64,000 bases of DNA, from assembly GCA_963995525.1 (NCBI GenBank), contig OZ023206.1:22436871-22500870 (forward strand), in the 5' to 3' direction. Position 1 is the first letter of the stretch. Every line of letters begins with the position of its first letter. This DNA comes from Escarpia spicata (Eukaryota; Annelida; Polychaeta; Sabellida; Siboglinidae). Both the position numbers and the translations under genes were made by a program. Below, piece by piece: positions 1 to 12,826 of this stretch. The notes beneath the pieces were generated by a model. That model was not told where the DNA came from. It ran no database searches and was given only the letters and a program-made list of their open reading frames with translations.

Positions 1-640
1 TTTTGACCACAGGTATAATAATAGTAATAACAGTCGTCGGCTGGCTGCCATGTGTGACACCACTACTCCGTCATGTGTCATACGTTTACTGCACCGATAC
101 TGCGCCACGAGGAGTGAATACACAACCCATCCTGGGGGATTCGGTGACACTAATCTTGATGAAATCACACCAACTAGGAAGAAAGGAAGCGAATCACACA
201 CCTGAGATATGTGCAGAAAGCGTAATTCAAACATCACAATTATTCATATTCAAATGAATGGCTCTCGGCAAGAGGTTCAGTAAACAAAGTGCTGCTGACG
301 CGAGCAAAGAGTCTTTCATGACAGTTCCGCTGTTGTCTCGCCCACGCCAGTATTATTGCGTTGCTTGACAAAAATATGGTCTGTGTCTCTTGGTATTAAA
401 CATAAGTAATCGTTGTAATACTCACGTAGATTTTTTCTGGCTTGATGAATCTCACCGGTTAATGCACAAAGATTAGCTATATGTTTGATTAGCGTACTTT
501 TCAGAAAACAATTGTATGAATGTTAATAACAAACCGCAAATCAGAGCACTAATTTTCCATTTGATTAGGAATGACCGTTGGTTAACTTACACTGATCACT
601 GCAAATATTTTACAACATAATCAACTGTAATGTAAACGAT
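1..640. other. Non-genic stretch, nothing recognised
   Basis: No reading frame with recognisable protein similarity, no RNA gene and no clear repeat was seen. The short open frames look random and lack splice or start context. It may be intron or intergenic DNA. Confidence 0.5.
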
Positions 641-727
641 AAGTTCTCAATATCCAGTCCTTAGGACCGGTCAAAACGCTTTACACTTTACTCCCTGGCA
701 GACCTGCTCTAAGGAATACCATCTCAA
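641..727 (-). repeat. SINE 3' tail fragment (family also at 29.5, 55.8, 59.0 kb)
   Basis: The stretch matches the tail of the SINE copies at 29.5, 55.8 and 59.0 kb. Read on the minus strand it has the TTTACACTTTACTCCCTGGC complement, the paired 'ccag-ccttaggacc-gg' stem region and the end that normally reads GCGCTATATAAGAAC. Only about 85 bp remain, with no tRNA-like head. Confidence 0.6.
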
Positions 728-737
728 GAGGGTTCTA

Positions 738-806
738 ATGTATATGTGTTTGCGTGTGTACGTGTAAGTGAGCGTGTGCGTGCGTGTTTGTTTGCGGGTG
801 CATACG
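738..806. repeat. TG-rich low-complexity tract
   Basis: Imperfect alternating purine-pyrimidine DNA (tgtgtttgcgtgtgtacgtg and similar). It reads as a degenerate TG microsatellite with no coding content. Confidence 0.7.
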
Positions 807-2959
<2,153 letters not shown>

Positions 2960-3062
2960 ACTCTGGATGGCAGTTGGACAAGGAAGCCTTTTGGCTTATC
3001 GAGAGTCCAATTCTTTTTATCTACATGTATCCCGCCTTTTTAAGGTGTGTGTCGATTTTATT

Positions 3063-5898
3063 TTAAAACATATTCACGCTACTAGCACCAACACAATCAG
3101 GAGATAATCTGTTCCATTCATTTACAGTCCTTTGTGAGAATGAGAACTTTCTTATATCTAATCTACACTGCTCCTTTACTAATGTAGATTCATGTCCTGT
3201 GGTCCTTCTATCTTTCTTAACTGAGAAAAAAATGTTTCTATCAATATTTTCATAACCATTCAATATTTTAAACACTTCTATGTGATCTCCTCTCAATCTC
3301 CTGGTCTCTAGTGTTGTTAAACCACATTCTTTTAGGCGTATTTCGTAACTAAGATCCCTCAGATTTGGTATCATTTTACTCGCTCTCCTCTGTACTCTTT
3401 CTAGCATATTTATGTCCTTCTTGCGATATGGCCTCCATGCTTGTATACAATATTCTAAATGAGGCCTCACTATTGTTTTGGACAGCGGTAGTATTAATTA
3501 TTTTTCTTATACGCTATATTTCGTATAATTAATCCAAGGATTTGATTTCCCTTTGACGCTGCAATTCCGCACTGCTCTGAAACCTTCATATCAGCACTAA
3601 TGGTTAACCCTAAGTCCTTTTCTTTTACAGTAGTACTTAGAACAGTGCCCCCCATTTTATATTTTACCTCTTCATTCCCATGACCTGTGTGGAGGCATTT
3701 ACATTTCCCAAAATTGAACAGCATTTGCCACTTTTCAGACCATTTGATCAACCTATCAAGATCATCTTGTAAATGCTGTCTGTCTCCATCACTTTTAATC
3801 CTTCTAAACACTTTTGTATCATCCGCAAATTTTAACACCTTGCTTGTTATATCATCGTCCAAATCGTTGATATATATTAAGAATAATATAGGTCCTAGTA
3901 CTGATCCCTGTGGTACCCCACTCAATACCGATTTCCAGTTTGAAGCCTCCCCATCAACTACTACACGTTGTCTTCTGTCATTCAGCCATTTTTCTATCCA
4001 GTTTATTATACCATTTCCTATGCCATGGGCCTTTAGCTTAAGGAGTAATCTTTGATGTGGTACTTTGTCGAAAGCTTTTTGAAAATCTAAATAGATGATA
4101 TCTACTGGTGATCCCTCATCTACACACCTAGTGATGTCTTCCAAAAAACATAACATATTTGTTAAGCATGACCTCGCTTTTAAAAACCCATGTTGAGATG
4201 GGTTTATCAAGTTATGTTTAACAAGAAAATCCACCATGTGATCTTTAATTAGTCTTTCTAATAATTTGCAAATCACTGATGTTAAACTCACTGGTCTATA
4301 GTTCTCTGACTTGTTTCTCGAACGTTTTTTAAATAACGGTATCATGTTTGCCTCTTTCCATTCTAAAGGAACCACTCCCTCTTCTAATGACAAATTGAAA
4401 ACTGTTGCAAGCGGTGCGCTAATTTGTTCTACAATTTCCAATAGTAGTTTGGGCGGAATCCCGTCCACTCCAGGTGATTTATTATCCTTCATAGCCCTTA
4501 TTTTCTTAGCTACCATTTCCGAGGTTACAACTAACTGTCCTAAATAGTCTGAATCTGCCCCCTTGAACTTAGCCTCTGGTACTGGCAGTGAACTAATATC
4601 TTCCCTGGTAAACACTGAACTAAAATACTCATTCAGGTCTTCTGCCATTAAGAATCCCTCTGATATTGTATTTCCAGCACTATCTTCTAGAGGACCGACC
4701 TTATCCTGAACTTTCTGTTTGCTTCGAATATACGCATAAAAACTCTTGCTGTCATGTTTTATATTACTAGCTAATTGTTGTTCATAGTTTCTCTTTGAAT
4801 TTCTCATTTCAGCTTTAGCTTGGTTAAGTGCTTCTTTATAACTGTTGTAGTCTTCATCATTTCCAGTACATCTATATGACTTCCACATCATTTGTTTATA
4901 CTTAATTTTTCTAATGGCTTCTTTCGATAAGTGTTTCTTTTTAGACCGTTTCCCTTGTTTTTTGAAAGGTACAAATTTATCGACTATGCACTTAATTTCA
5001 CTATTTAAGATATTCCAGCATTCGGTTGCTGTCTTATTCTTCAGTGTGTTATTCCAGTCTATCTTTGCTAAATATTTCCTCATGTCCTTATACCTTCCTT
5101 TGTGGACATTTCTCCTATACTGCTTTTTACTATTCCTTTCTGATTTTACTTTGATGGTAAAATGTATCTGGTTGTGATCACTACTCCCCAGTGGCTCACA
5201 TATCTTGACATTGTCAACTAATTCTTTCTGTGAGGACAAAACTAAGTCTAACACATTCTCTCCCCTGGTTGGTTCTAGCACATGTTGAGAAAGGAAACTA
5301 TCTTGTACTAAAACTAAAAACTTGTGGTCCTCACTCCCCAAACTCTGTAGAGATTTCCATTGTATATGCCCATGGTTAAAGTCCCCCATAATAATACAGT
5401 TCCGTTTGCTTACTTCCCTTATAGCGTTTTGTATTTTTTCATTCTCTTCTATGCTTATGTTTGGACTTCGATAAACTAACCCAACTGTTAACGTTGAGTT
5501 TCCTGTAACTATGTTACACCAAACAGCTTCTTCGCAATCTGCTTCTCTTTCTAATTTAATTTCATAAGCCTGGATAGATTCTTTAATATATAAAATAACT
5601 CCACCTCCCTTTCTTCCTATTCTATCTTTCCTGAACATTACATATCCTGTTAGTCCCAATTCGGCATCTGATATATCAGTGGTGGCCCACGATTCGGTTA
5701 TACCTATTATGTGAGGGTCAATATCTTCTACCATAATGTTTAGTTCACTTCTTTTGTTTACTATGCTCCTTGCATTTAAACAAATGCATTTATATCCTGA
5801 TTCAGAACAGTTTTCCAGGCTGTTCTTTGCCGATTTATTTCTGCTGTCTTTATCTATGCCTCCAGTTTCAGGCTTCTCTGTGAATCCCCCCTGCGAAT
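3063..5898 (-). pseudogene. LINE ORF2: APE endonuclease and reverse transcriptase, one frameshift
   Basis: ORF2 of the CR1-like LINE nicks target DNA and copies the element RNA at the nick. The frame starts before 5734: LNARSIVNKRSELN, typical of the endonuclease start, is at about 5795-5755. Endonuclease marks follow (GITESWA, GDFNHGHIQW, SSDHNQI). The RT shows NYRPVSLTS, DFQKAFDKVPH, SGVPQGSVLGP and FADDTK. Near 3494-3470 the frame breaks after NIAYKK, and the C-terminal thumb region (HLEYCIQAWRPY) continues in another frame to 3063. One small indel would explain this. Otherwise about 860 residues are open, which is unusual among the decayed elements here. Confidence 0.9.
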
Positions 5899-6150
5899 CT
5901 AGTTTAAATAGATGCAGCCTGTCCCACTGTCAACAGATTGCAGCAAGTTCTCTGAGAAAACTGCTGCCCCCTTTCCACTTAGATGTAGGCCATCTCTCAT
6001 GTACATATCTTCCCTCCCAACAAAGTATCCCCATAAATCTACGAATCCCACCCCCTCTTCTTTACACATCTGCTCAACTAGTGCGTTGATCGCCATCCTC
6101 TTGCAGTTTCTATATGTCGGCCCCCTTCCTCCCATTACTGGCAATCATAA
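5899..6150 (-). pseudogene. LINE ORF1 C-terminal fragment, SGNH/esterase-like
   Basis: The last 80 or so residues of ORF1. The block GLHLSGKGAAVF follows an Asp, which is the D-x-x-H region of SGNH/GDSL-type esterases found in ORF1 of CR1-type LINEs. The preceding stretch (YRNCKRMAIN, GVGFVDLWG) also fits. The esterase family nucleophile block is absent because the copy is truncated at the TG tract. ORF1 ends at 5899, adjoining or overlapping the start of ORF2 in another frame. Confidence 0.78.
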
Positions 6151-6154
6151 GAGT

Positions 6155-6239
6155 GTGTGTACGCGCGTGTGTGTGTGTGTGTTTGTGTGTGCGCGCGTGT
6201 GCGTGTGCGTGCGTGCGTTCGTGCGCGGGCGTGTGTGTA
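6155..6239. repeat. (TG)n-type microsatellite, imperfect
   Basis: An impure TG/CG alternating tract (gtgtgtgtgtgtttgtgtgt, then gcgcgcgtgtgcgtg). It sits exactly at the 5' truncation of the LINE. Confidence 0.85.
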
Positions 6240-6548
6240 TCAGGAGAATCTTCGAATTTTTGCTGGATTGCGTGGCTTTTTAATATAATCAACGAACAGA
6301 CTATTCATAAATTTAATTCCACATGTAGAATCAATTCAAATTTGAATCAGTTCAAAGATTCTTCACGTGAACGGATCAGGATCAAGATCTTTGCAGAAGT
6401 GTCATTCATAGAATCGGGTGAAAATACAACAGTAATGTATGCCACGTCGTCCGGTACCTGAATAAATTGCCATTGACGCCAATACGCCTTATGGTCCGTT
6501 ATTTGGCAAATAAATAATTCGGCTCTATCACGTTCATCCTCGTTTCTA
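6240..6548. other. Probable intron upstream of the ketoacyl-synthase exon
   Basis: No coding content was recognised. The stretch ends in cctcgtttctag, which fits a 3' splice site for the exon starting at 6550. Intron status is inferred. Confidence 0.45.
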
Positions 6549-6549
6549 G

Positions 6550-6700
6550 GAATGCTGGCTCCGTACGGTCGCTGCAAAAGTTTCGACGCTTCAGCCGATG
6601 GTTATTCGCGGGGCGAAGGAGCCGGAGTGATCGTCCTGAAGCCACTGGACCGTGCCTTAGCTGACAACGACCGCATCTACGCTGTCATCGTGAAAGTAGG
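6550..6700 (+). pseudogene. Ketoacyl-synthase (PKS/FAS) exon fragment
   Basis: The translated exon reads [19 protein letters not shown] and continues [20 protein letters not shown] and DRIYAVI. This is the conserved ketoacyl-synthase core just after the active-site Cys region and before the NQDG-type block, in polyketide synthases and animal fatty-acid synthase. The enzyme condenses acyl and malonyl units. The start is set by a 3' splice site (tttctag at 6543-6549) with the Gly codon split across it. A donor-like AAA|GTAGGC at 6692-6697 may end the exon. A transposon begins 4 bp after this fragment. Catalytic Cys and both His are not in the window, so only part of one domain is seen. Confidence 0.75.
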
Positions 6701-7639
6701 CAGGGGTCTTATGCATGAACCGAGACAACTAATAGTGTGAGACAATGCCATTGTCCAAGACAATAATCGTCGGGACTTCTGCCGTCGCGAATTTGCTATG
6801 CATGGACCGGACGTTAAGCCGAGACAATAAAGTCAGAGACTTTAACGCGATTGTCCCGACGTTTGGTGTTTTAGACGAGGGGATCCCGGGAAATTCCAAA
6901 TAGTTTTGCGAAGAGCGCAGGCGCCTCCCGTTACTTCCTTCCGGGTAACATTCGTCTGCTTCGAGTTGTAGACACGGAGCTTAGAAGTGTCATATTATTT
7001 ACCCTGATTTTACGTTGGTCCTCATGTTTTACAATGTAATCGTGGATATAACAAGGAAGGGAGTCAGACATTGATTCGAGTACTCCTCTCCCTATTCCTG
7101 AGGTATATGTCCATGTGTCCTTTTTGCTGCAATGTTGGTTGACATTATTATGTCTTTGATTATCATGATGATATGAACGGCTGTCGCTGGCGCTGCCTCC
7201 ATAAATGATTTCTCTATTCCATTTAGTCACAGTGACAGGTCAAAATACGTGTCACTGAAATCTCTTCACGCTGCTAGCCTATTTTAATATACTGCCTGGT
7301 CTTGCAGTGGTTCAAGTGACACGTTCTGGCCAAAGAGCGATTTATACAGCGCAAATAGGACGCACGATTTTGGGCTTAGTCCGACGCGTCTTTGTCAGTT
7401 TGTGACAGAGTAAATTACGATATTTGTATTCCGGCTGTCTATTTTCGTAAAAACTTCACTCAAAACAATGTTCCAACTGTTTGTTTTCACAGCATTGAAA
7501 ACACATGTATTCAAGATTTAGAATATTGCTAAATTGATACGGAAATATTAATTTTTGTTCAAGTTTTTATCAAAACAGCATAAAACATTAGGACGCATGA
7601 TTTCTGGTCCCACCAGAATACCTTGTCTCAATTGACTCA

Positions 7640-8100
7640 AGTAGTGATGTCAAATGCTTTCAATCTCTTAAAGAAGTTCATATTACTCAATTTATTCCAG
7701 TATCATTCTGGGCGTCCTCTGTTCATCACTCCTTCGTCTTATATTTCATGGCTCAGTGTTCACCATGTAGATGCACCTAGCATAGAGTTTGCCTTCTTGC
7801 AATCTTGGATGGCTTAGTTTAGGCTCAGCACACTGCTCCGTTACTTCCAGTTTGCCTTCTAGCAATCTTGGATGGCTTAGTTTAGACTTAGCACACTGCT
7901 CCGTTACTTCCAGTTTGTCTGTTAGTATTACTCCAAAGTCTTTCTCTTTGTGTGATATTTCTATAGGGTCATTTCTCATGATGCAGTCATGTTCTCTCCT
8001 CTTGTGGCCATACTGCACTCCTCGTGGACCATAACTAGCATAGGATTTGCCTTTTTGGATGTTTTGGCATACACTGCTTAAATTTAAATAGTATCTCAAA
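7640..8100 (-). pseudogene. LINE RT C-terminal remnant with 63-bp repeats
   Basis: Minus-strand translation gives HKEKDFGVILTDKLEVTEQC, which matches the CR1-type motif between the RT palm and thumb (EKDLGV...K). The rest is decayed. The phrase LEVTEQCAEPKLSHPRLLEG is tandemly repeated (7788-7913, two units; three units in the copy at 20059-20247). It is an old LINE piece carried inside the DNA transposon. Confidence 0.65.
7788..7913. repeat. 63-bp tandem repeat, 2 units
   Basis: Two units of about 63 bp (tttgccttctagcaatcttg and onward), 21 codons each in the embedded LINE frame. The related copy at 20059 has three units. Confidence 0.85.
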
Positions 8101-8239
8101 TTTGTTTAGTATTATCAAGCCTAAGTCGTTATCTTTGGGTCATGTTTCAGCAGGGTAATTTTCCACGATGCAGTCGTAGTATTATAATATTCTTGTGGAA
8201 ACTGCTGTTTTGTTAAAGGAAGTTTTTTTCATTTTCGAA

Positions 8240-8480
8240 ATGGAATTACTGTTTAAATCTTAGCAAAAAGAGGTGATCTGGCAGATGATTGCCGAAAAAG
8301 TGAATGTTGTGGGTGGCAGTGGGCACACAGTGGCCCAGGTTAAAAAGAGATGAAAAGACATGAAACAAGCCGTTTGACAAAGACGGGTCAACTAAAAACC
8401 ATCATGGAGAACCTCTACCTGAGGTGCCCTATGAGAACTTGGCGAGGATCATCATCAACAGATTCAGAGGGTAAGTGTCC
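8240..8480 (+). pseudogene. Myb/SANT-like DNA-binding domain remnant (exon 1)
   Basis: From 8270 the frame reads EVIWQMIAEKVNVVGGSG, then HTVAQVKKR, a stop, and KDMK. This fits the Myb/SANT-like domain of NAIF1-type and Harbinger accessory proteins (W..IA..VNAV, then RT..QVKKKW.DLK). The stop falls where the family has Trp, so TGG to TGA is likely. Another stop precedes the domain at 8261-8263. A donor-like gtaagt follows at 8471. Such proteins help bring the Harbinger transposase to the nucleus and to DNA; that role is family knowledge. Confidence 0.6.
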
Positions 8481-9577
8481 TGTAATCTTGCATTAAAAAT
8501 TACATCACCTTAAATAATTTATAATATTTTTGTCATGTTTCAATAACAATACATTTGTTCCTAGCATTACTCTGGCAAATCAGTTATGGTAACAGTTGAA
8601 GGTCAATGACACACCATAACTCTGTAGAGTGCTTTTAGTGGTCAAATTTGCTATAGCATCTCAGTAGGCCTTTTACAGATAGAGCGATATAGTGTACACT
8701 TGGTGGCAGTGGTATTTCAGTGTTGTGTAGGAGTCTCGAACCCTTCTGGTGTCTGTATTTTACAATGAAACATTATTAGATGTGTACATCAACTGATCCC
8801 ATATATTGGTGTGTGTTGTAGTACCACTGGTTATCCCATCATCATCTACTCCTGAACAAGAAAGTCTGTGTATGATTAACAGCATATATGTACTATAGGT
8901 AAGTCGTAATTTGCAACACACTAGTGAGAAATAGTCATGTCATCTACAAAACCAAGATATTCAAGAATATGACGAGACCAGTTCCTACTGTTTGCTTGAT
9001 CAGCTTGTTCAGTTCATAATACAATTATTGTAATGTAACGGTATGTTATTAATTGCTAATCTACAAAGGTTTACAGGGTGTAATTATATGTGGGTGATAA
9101 TGTGTCTACATATTATGTTCACATTAAATCCAGTTAAATGGAAAAGTCTTTATAGCCCAAGGAAACGTTGTGGGAATAAAAAAAGATTAATATGGTACAG
9201 ATCATAATTTCAATTATAAAATAAATGTGTTAGTTAAAAACATTGAGAGACAAATGATACCAGTATGTGGCCTCATCACATATGGTCACTACAGGAAATT
9301 AGGAATGGGTGGGTCAATTGTTTTGTTATTGTGAAAAGCTGTTATTGCTATGAAAAAGCACATGCTACAACATTTATATAAGTTCATATAGAAAATAAAG
9401 AGGCTAGATCATCTTAACAGTAAAGTATAATTTAACCTCTTTACATAAATTAATAAGAAATCTGATAGAAGTCCAGATATATGCTATATTTAAATGCATA
9501 CTAGTACACTTCTTCATTTGTTTTTAATTATCTACCAATCACACGGTTTTTATTTGGTTACATCAACATTGTTCCAG
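8481..9577. other. Interior of the transposon, probable Myb-gene intron
   Basis: AT-rich DNA with no coding similarity. It lies between a donor-like gtaagt at 8471 and an acceptor-like cattgttccag ending near 9578. Confidence 0.4.
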
Positions 9578-9900
9578 ATGCTGGTCATGGTGTGTTAAAT
9601 GCTCTATCTGAAGATGTCCCTGGGGTACAGCCCTCAAGCAGCTGTGGGAAACAGTGATGGTGGTCCATGACATCCAGTGATCCACCTTCCTCCTACAGTG
9701 GTTCATCAGCAACTGTCAGTAGATTGGCTTCATCAAGCAGACAGGAAGAAAGAATGGCTGACTCCTGATAGCAGATGCAGAGTGTCCAGTTCTGAAGGAG
9801 AACATTTTATAATTTTAAAATGGCTGCATAGTGAAATGAAGAAATACGGTGCAACCGCAGAAATGGTACAGCTAAAATATAGCTCGCCCTATATATAGAA
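9578..9900 (+). pseudogene. Possible second exon of the Myb-like gene
   Basis: After an acceptor-like ttccag the reading continues as DAGHGVLNALSEDVPG. After a stop and frame change come Ser-rich and charged stretches ending HSEMKKYGATAEMVQLKY. Myb-like transposon proteins end in a charged helical tail, and this resembles one. It has several breaks, and the assignment rests mostly on position. Confidence 0.35.
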
Positions 9901-11870
9901 CAATTAGAGCAACCAGGATGCATCATCAATGAAACATAGCATGCGAAATGGATAGCATGTAACTACCTCTTAAAAAAGTCATCCTTTGTTTCAATAGCAA
10001 GTTACGTCAACCCAGTTTTGGTAATAAGACAATTAGTATGCACCATTTATATACTTGACTGCCAGCGTACGACAGAAAATATTGTACTGCAATGCTGAAG
10101 TGTCAGAATGTATGTCAGAATGAACTATTTGAATATTATCTATGCTATTGTTACCATTTTGATTTTTTTTAACACAAGTAATAAAATATATTTAAACACA
10201 TTAATTAGACACCAATTGCTTGTGTATTCTGCTGAAGATACCATTTTAGTGTATACCTTCAACGTTGGTGACGAAGAATGATTTTCTTAGAATGGGGCCA
10301 TATTGGTAATGACTTTGGATTGATGAAGGGCAGATCTGCATCACAGATTTCCTGAAAATGAAAGAATAACTGAAGTTGTTAATGGCAAGTTTTTTTTCTA
10401 ATTTAGTAAAATGCAGTTTTACGAAAATGGCATTGTATTTGTCTACATTTAATTACATCTGATTGTCAAATGTCCTTTGTCACTGGTCAAAATCACACAA
10501 CCTTAATTTTTAAATTGTCAAAACTAAAAAGCTCCCCCCTTCTGATATTCGAGTAGTGTGACAATATGTAATGAAAAAGGCACAGCGACACGAAACTTGG
10601 CCTACACTACAGTACAGACAGTGTTATCAGAGCTAGTAAATATTCCAGTAGCTCAGGTATTATGACAAACAATATTAATGACATGAAACCATTTGTTTTT
10701 GCTTCAATAACATTTATAAATTATATTTGTGTATAATGAAATTCCTTGAATAGGCTATAGTCCTATACATAACTAACTGGTCATAATAAGTAGGCTTACC
10801 GGATCTTGGTTTGATAAATTATGGAAACATTGTTTACCTCACAATACATATCTAATAAAATATTGGTTACTCGAAAATGCGTAGTATGTCCTGCTCTTGA
10901 ATACTCGTATTTTAATTTATCGTGATTCGAATATTATTTATTCGTATTAAAAATGGCCTTGATCCTTGTTTGAAAAAATCGCTACACTGCACTGGCTAGC
11001 CTACAATGGCTACATTATTGCTGGTCGATTCGAATGTTAGGTTTGACATGCTGTTTTATAAACAACCTAAGCACACTTGCATAAATTATCAATAAACTAG
11101 CCGTTATATTACATCGATGAAATGCAAACAAGTTGTTAGAAAAGATGTTTAAAGTGACATACGATAGTTCAACGACAGAAACATGCTTCACAACCACGAC
11201 AACAAATGTTATTTATGGAAAGGTCTATTTACTAGTATAGGCGTGTTTGAAAGATGCAACGGGACCGTTCGTTGTCTTTCCTATGACTAGTACAAGTCAA
11301 GTACAATTACGTAGACAGTCGGACAAAAAGGTGAAATATATACTTTCATCACTATCACCGATTTGCCTCGACGGTGATGCGGTACCGGTACTCGGTAGTA
11401 GACCTAGCACCTTTTCTGATAGATGTTCTAGTAAAATGCGTCGTCCGAAAATCCTGTTTGCGTAGGCCCTAATATTTCGTCGAACATGATAACTTTTGGT
11501 CGGACTATCATACTTCCTGTGACTATATCCGACTAACAACGTATTTAATGAAAGATCCAGTGATACCCGGTATTTATGATAAAGTGTATCGATTGGACAC
11601 ACGTTAGTCGCGTTACTTACTGTTACTGTTAGTGTTAGTGTTACATTCACAGACACTATATGCACGGTAAAGTTCGATAGTAACTACTCTGAGTCCTCAC
11701 TTACCTGAGCAGTGGTTTGATTATGTTCGATTAACGAATTCATTGTGACATTTGTATTGCTGTTGTGGCGCTAGAATGTAGTAATTGGTCTCATCAACTC
11801 ATCCGAACACATAAACACAACGCCAATGGCAGCCATTAAATACGAAATAGTCAGAGACAACTGCGTTTAG
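9901..11870. other. Interior of the transposon, nothing recognised
   Basis: I searched both strands for a Harbinger transposase (DDE motifs, GD.GY block) and saw none. The minus-strand frame at 11665-11297 (122 codons) has no convincing similarity. Confidence 0.45.
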
Positions 11871-12034
11871 GCCAGCGTTATCGCAGGTCTAAAAATCGTG
11901 TCGTTTCGTCCCGCGGAAAGTCCGAGACTTCTAGTTGTCTGCGTTCGTGCATAGCGATTATCCCGTCAAAGTCCCGACGTTCGTAAATAGTCCGAGACAA
12001 TGCTCATTGTCTCGGTTCATGCATAAGACCCCAG

Positions 12035-12120
12035 ATAACTCGCCCGATGGCAACAGTATCGGGGTGTCGAGTTGCGGTGTCACGCAATCAGTGCCTGGTT
12101 TTGGCTCCGCTGTTGAAACA
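12035..12120 (+). pseudogene. Possible ketoacyl-synthase continuation
   Basis: Directly after the transposon and its CAG duplication the DNA reads DNSPDGNSIGVSS. This resembles the KS block with the conserved DG (N-x-DG-x-S-x-G-I/V). Joining the flanks at the single CAG does not restore a frame: the left frame meets TAA two bases later. So either an intron lies here or the gene is broken. After GVSS the similarity fades. Confidence 0.45.
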
Positions 12121-12129
12121 TAAATCACT

Positions 12130-12454
12130 GGAACAGGAAGCAATGAATGCTCGCAGAAACACCCAGCGGAATCACAGACCGTGACGTCGGGTAAACTGCT
12201 ACAGCCTACATATGACTGCAAAAAGTGGCAGTACCTATAATATAGTGAAAGACGATCTGGATCCATACATATACGCCGGTGGAGTCCATTTGTGAAAACA
12301 AACTTTACACCATAAACAATTAGTAAAACTATCAGCAACGCGATTCCTTCATAGGTCGGAGTGGCTGGTTAAAAGTTCGAGTAACATTGTTATTGTTGGC
12401 AGAGTGCAGGGCTCTTGTTGGTTTGTATAGGCATACAAGGCCGCATATGAATTG
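12130..12454 (-). repeat. 3' remnant of the old L2/CR1-like LINE
   Basis: Minus-strand frame near 12440-12350 reads YKPTRALHSANNNNVTRTFN, resembling the LINE C-terminal motif (Y.P.R.LRS.N). It would follow the part that ends at 18343 with DAPKYF if the Ngaro element were removed. The stretch 12130-12330 is less clear and may be LINE 3' UTR or host DNA. Confidence 0.5.
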
Positions 12455-12750
12455 TTGGCCTTCAGGATGAAAATAATTTGTGTGTAACAACAGAGCGAGC
12501 GCCTAGCGGTTAAGCTAGGTGGTTATACAACCTGTTCCCCCTCCTAGTCTGCACACCCCCTTTGAATCGCCTCAACGCTTAATAAGCTGGCCCAAAATAC
12601 CCAATCAGCCCGTGTCAGTTACGTGGCATCCTATTGGCCAGCAGCGGGCGCGGGAAAAAAATTGTGGGCAGGAGACGATGCAGGGTTTCTCGTCACTTCA
12701 TTTCGCTTCGCCATCGTGACAACTTCAGATTTGACTACGAAATTTTGAAT
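12455..12750 (+). repeat. Split direct repeat A1 (left end)
   Basis: About 296 bp matching 17441-17738 (A2) at near identity, from ttcaggatgaaaataa through gcgagcgcctagcggttaag to gaaattttgaat. It contains the presumed promoter side of the element. Confidence 0.9.
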
Positions 12751-12826
12751 CGCCTACGATTAAAGACACGTGCTGCTGCGAAAGACAACACAATTTAGGA
12801 GATCGACGATCGCCTAATACTCGGTC

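Larger units (their letters stand above)
2960..6150 (-). mobile_element. CR1-like non-LTR retrotransposon, nearly complete
   Basis: A minus-strand LINE with the end of ORF1 (esterase-type) followed by ORF2 (endonuclease plus reverse transcriptase). The 3' end lies near 2960-3010, where the sequence matches a second truncated copy at 49.69-50.05 kb. The 5' end is lost next to a TG microsatellite at 6155, so ORF1 is only its C-terminal part. ORF2 carries a single visible frameshift, so this copy is fairly young. An esterase-like ORF1 is known from CR1-type elements; the exact clade is inferred. Confidence 0.88.
6704..8238. repeat. 1.5-kb segment shared with 18951-20552
   Basis: The left part of the Harbinger-like element is closely similar to 18951-20552 from the GTCTTATGCATG end through to the cattttc at 8230-8237. 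Both copies carry the same embedded LINE-like piece and 63-bp repeats. Small indels separate them. Confidence 0.9.
6704..12031. mobile_element. Harbinger-like DNA transposon, 5.3 kb, TIRs and CAG TSD
   Basis: The ends are inverted copies: GGGTCTTATGCATGAACCG at 6704-6722 and its complement ending at 12031. The match extends through GAGACAA, and both ends also carry subterminal GTCGGGACTT. CAG flanks both ends (6701-6703 and 12032-12034). A CWG 3-bp duplication is known for some animal Harbinger elements. The interior holds a decayed Myb/SANT-like gene, which Harbinger elements carry beside their transposase. No DDE transposase frame was recognised, so the element is probably non-autonomous. 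The superfamily call is inference. Confidence 0.7.

Noticed and set aside
11297..11665. 122-codon minus frame considered as a Harbinger transposase fragment
   Set aside because: No DDE or conserved N-terminal motif could be matched. Its position inside the element is the only support.
12350..12400. tRNA-like phrase (gtggctggttaaaagttcgag)
   Set aside because: No acceptor stem or cloverleaf could be formed. It reads better as LINE C-terminal DNA on the other strand.
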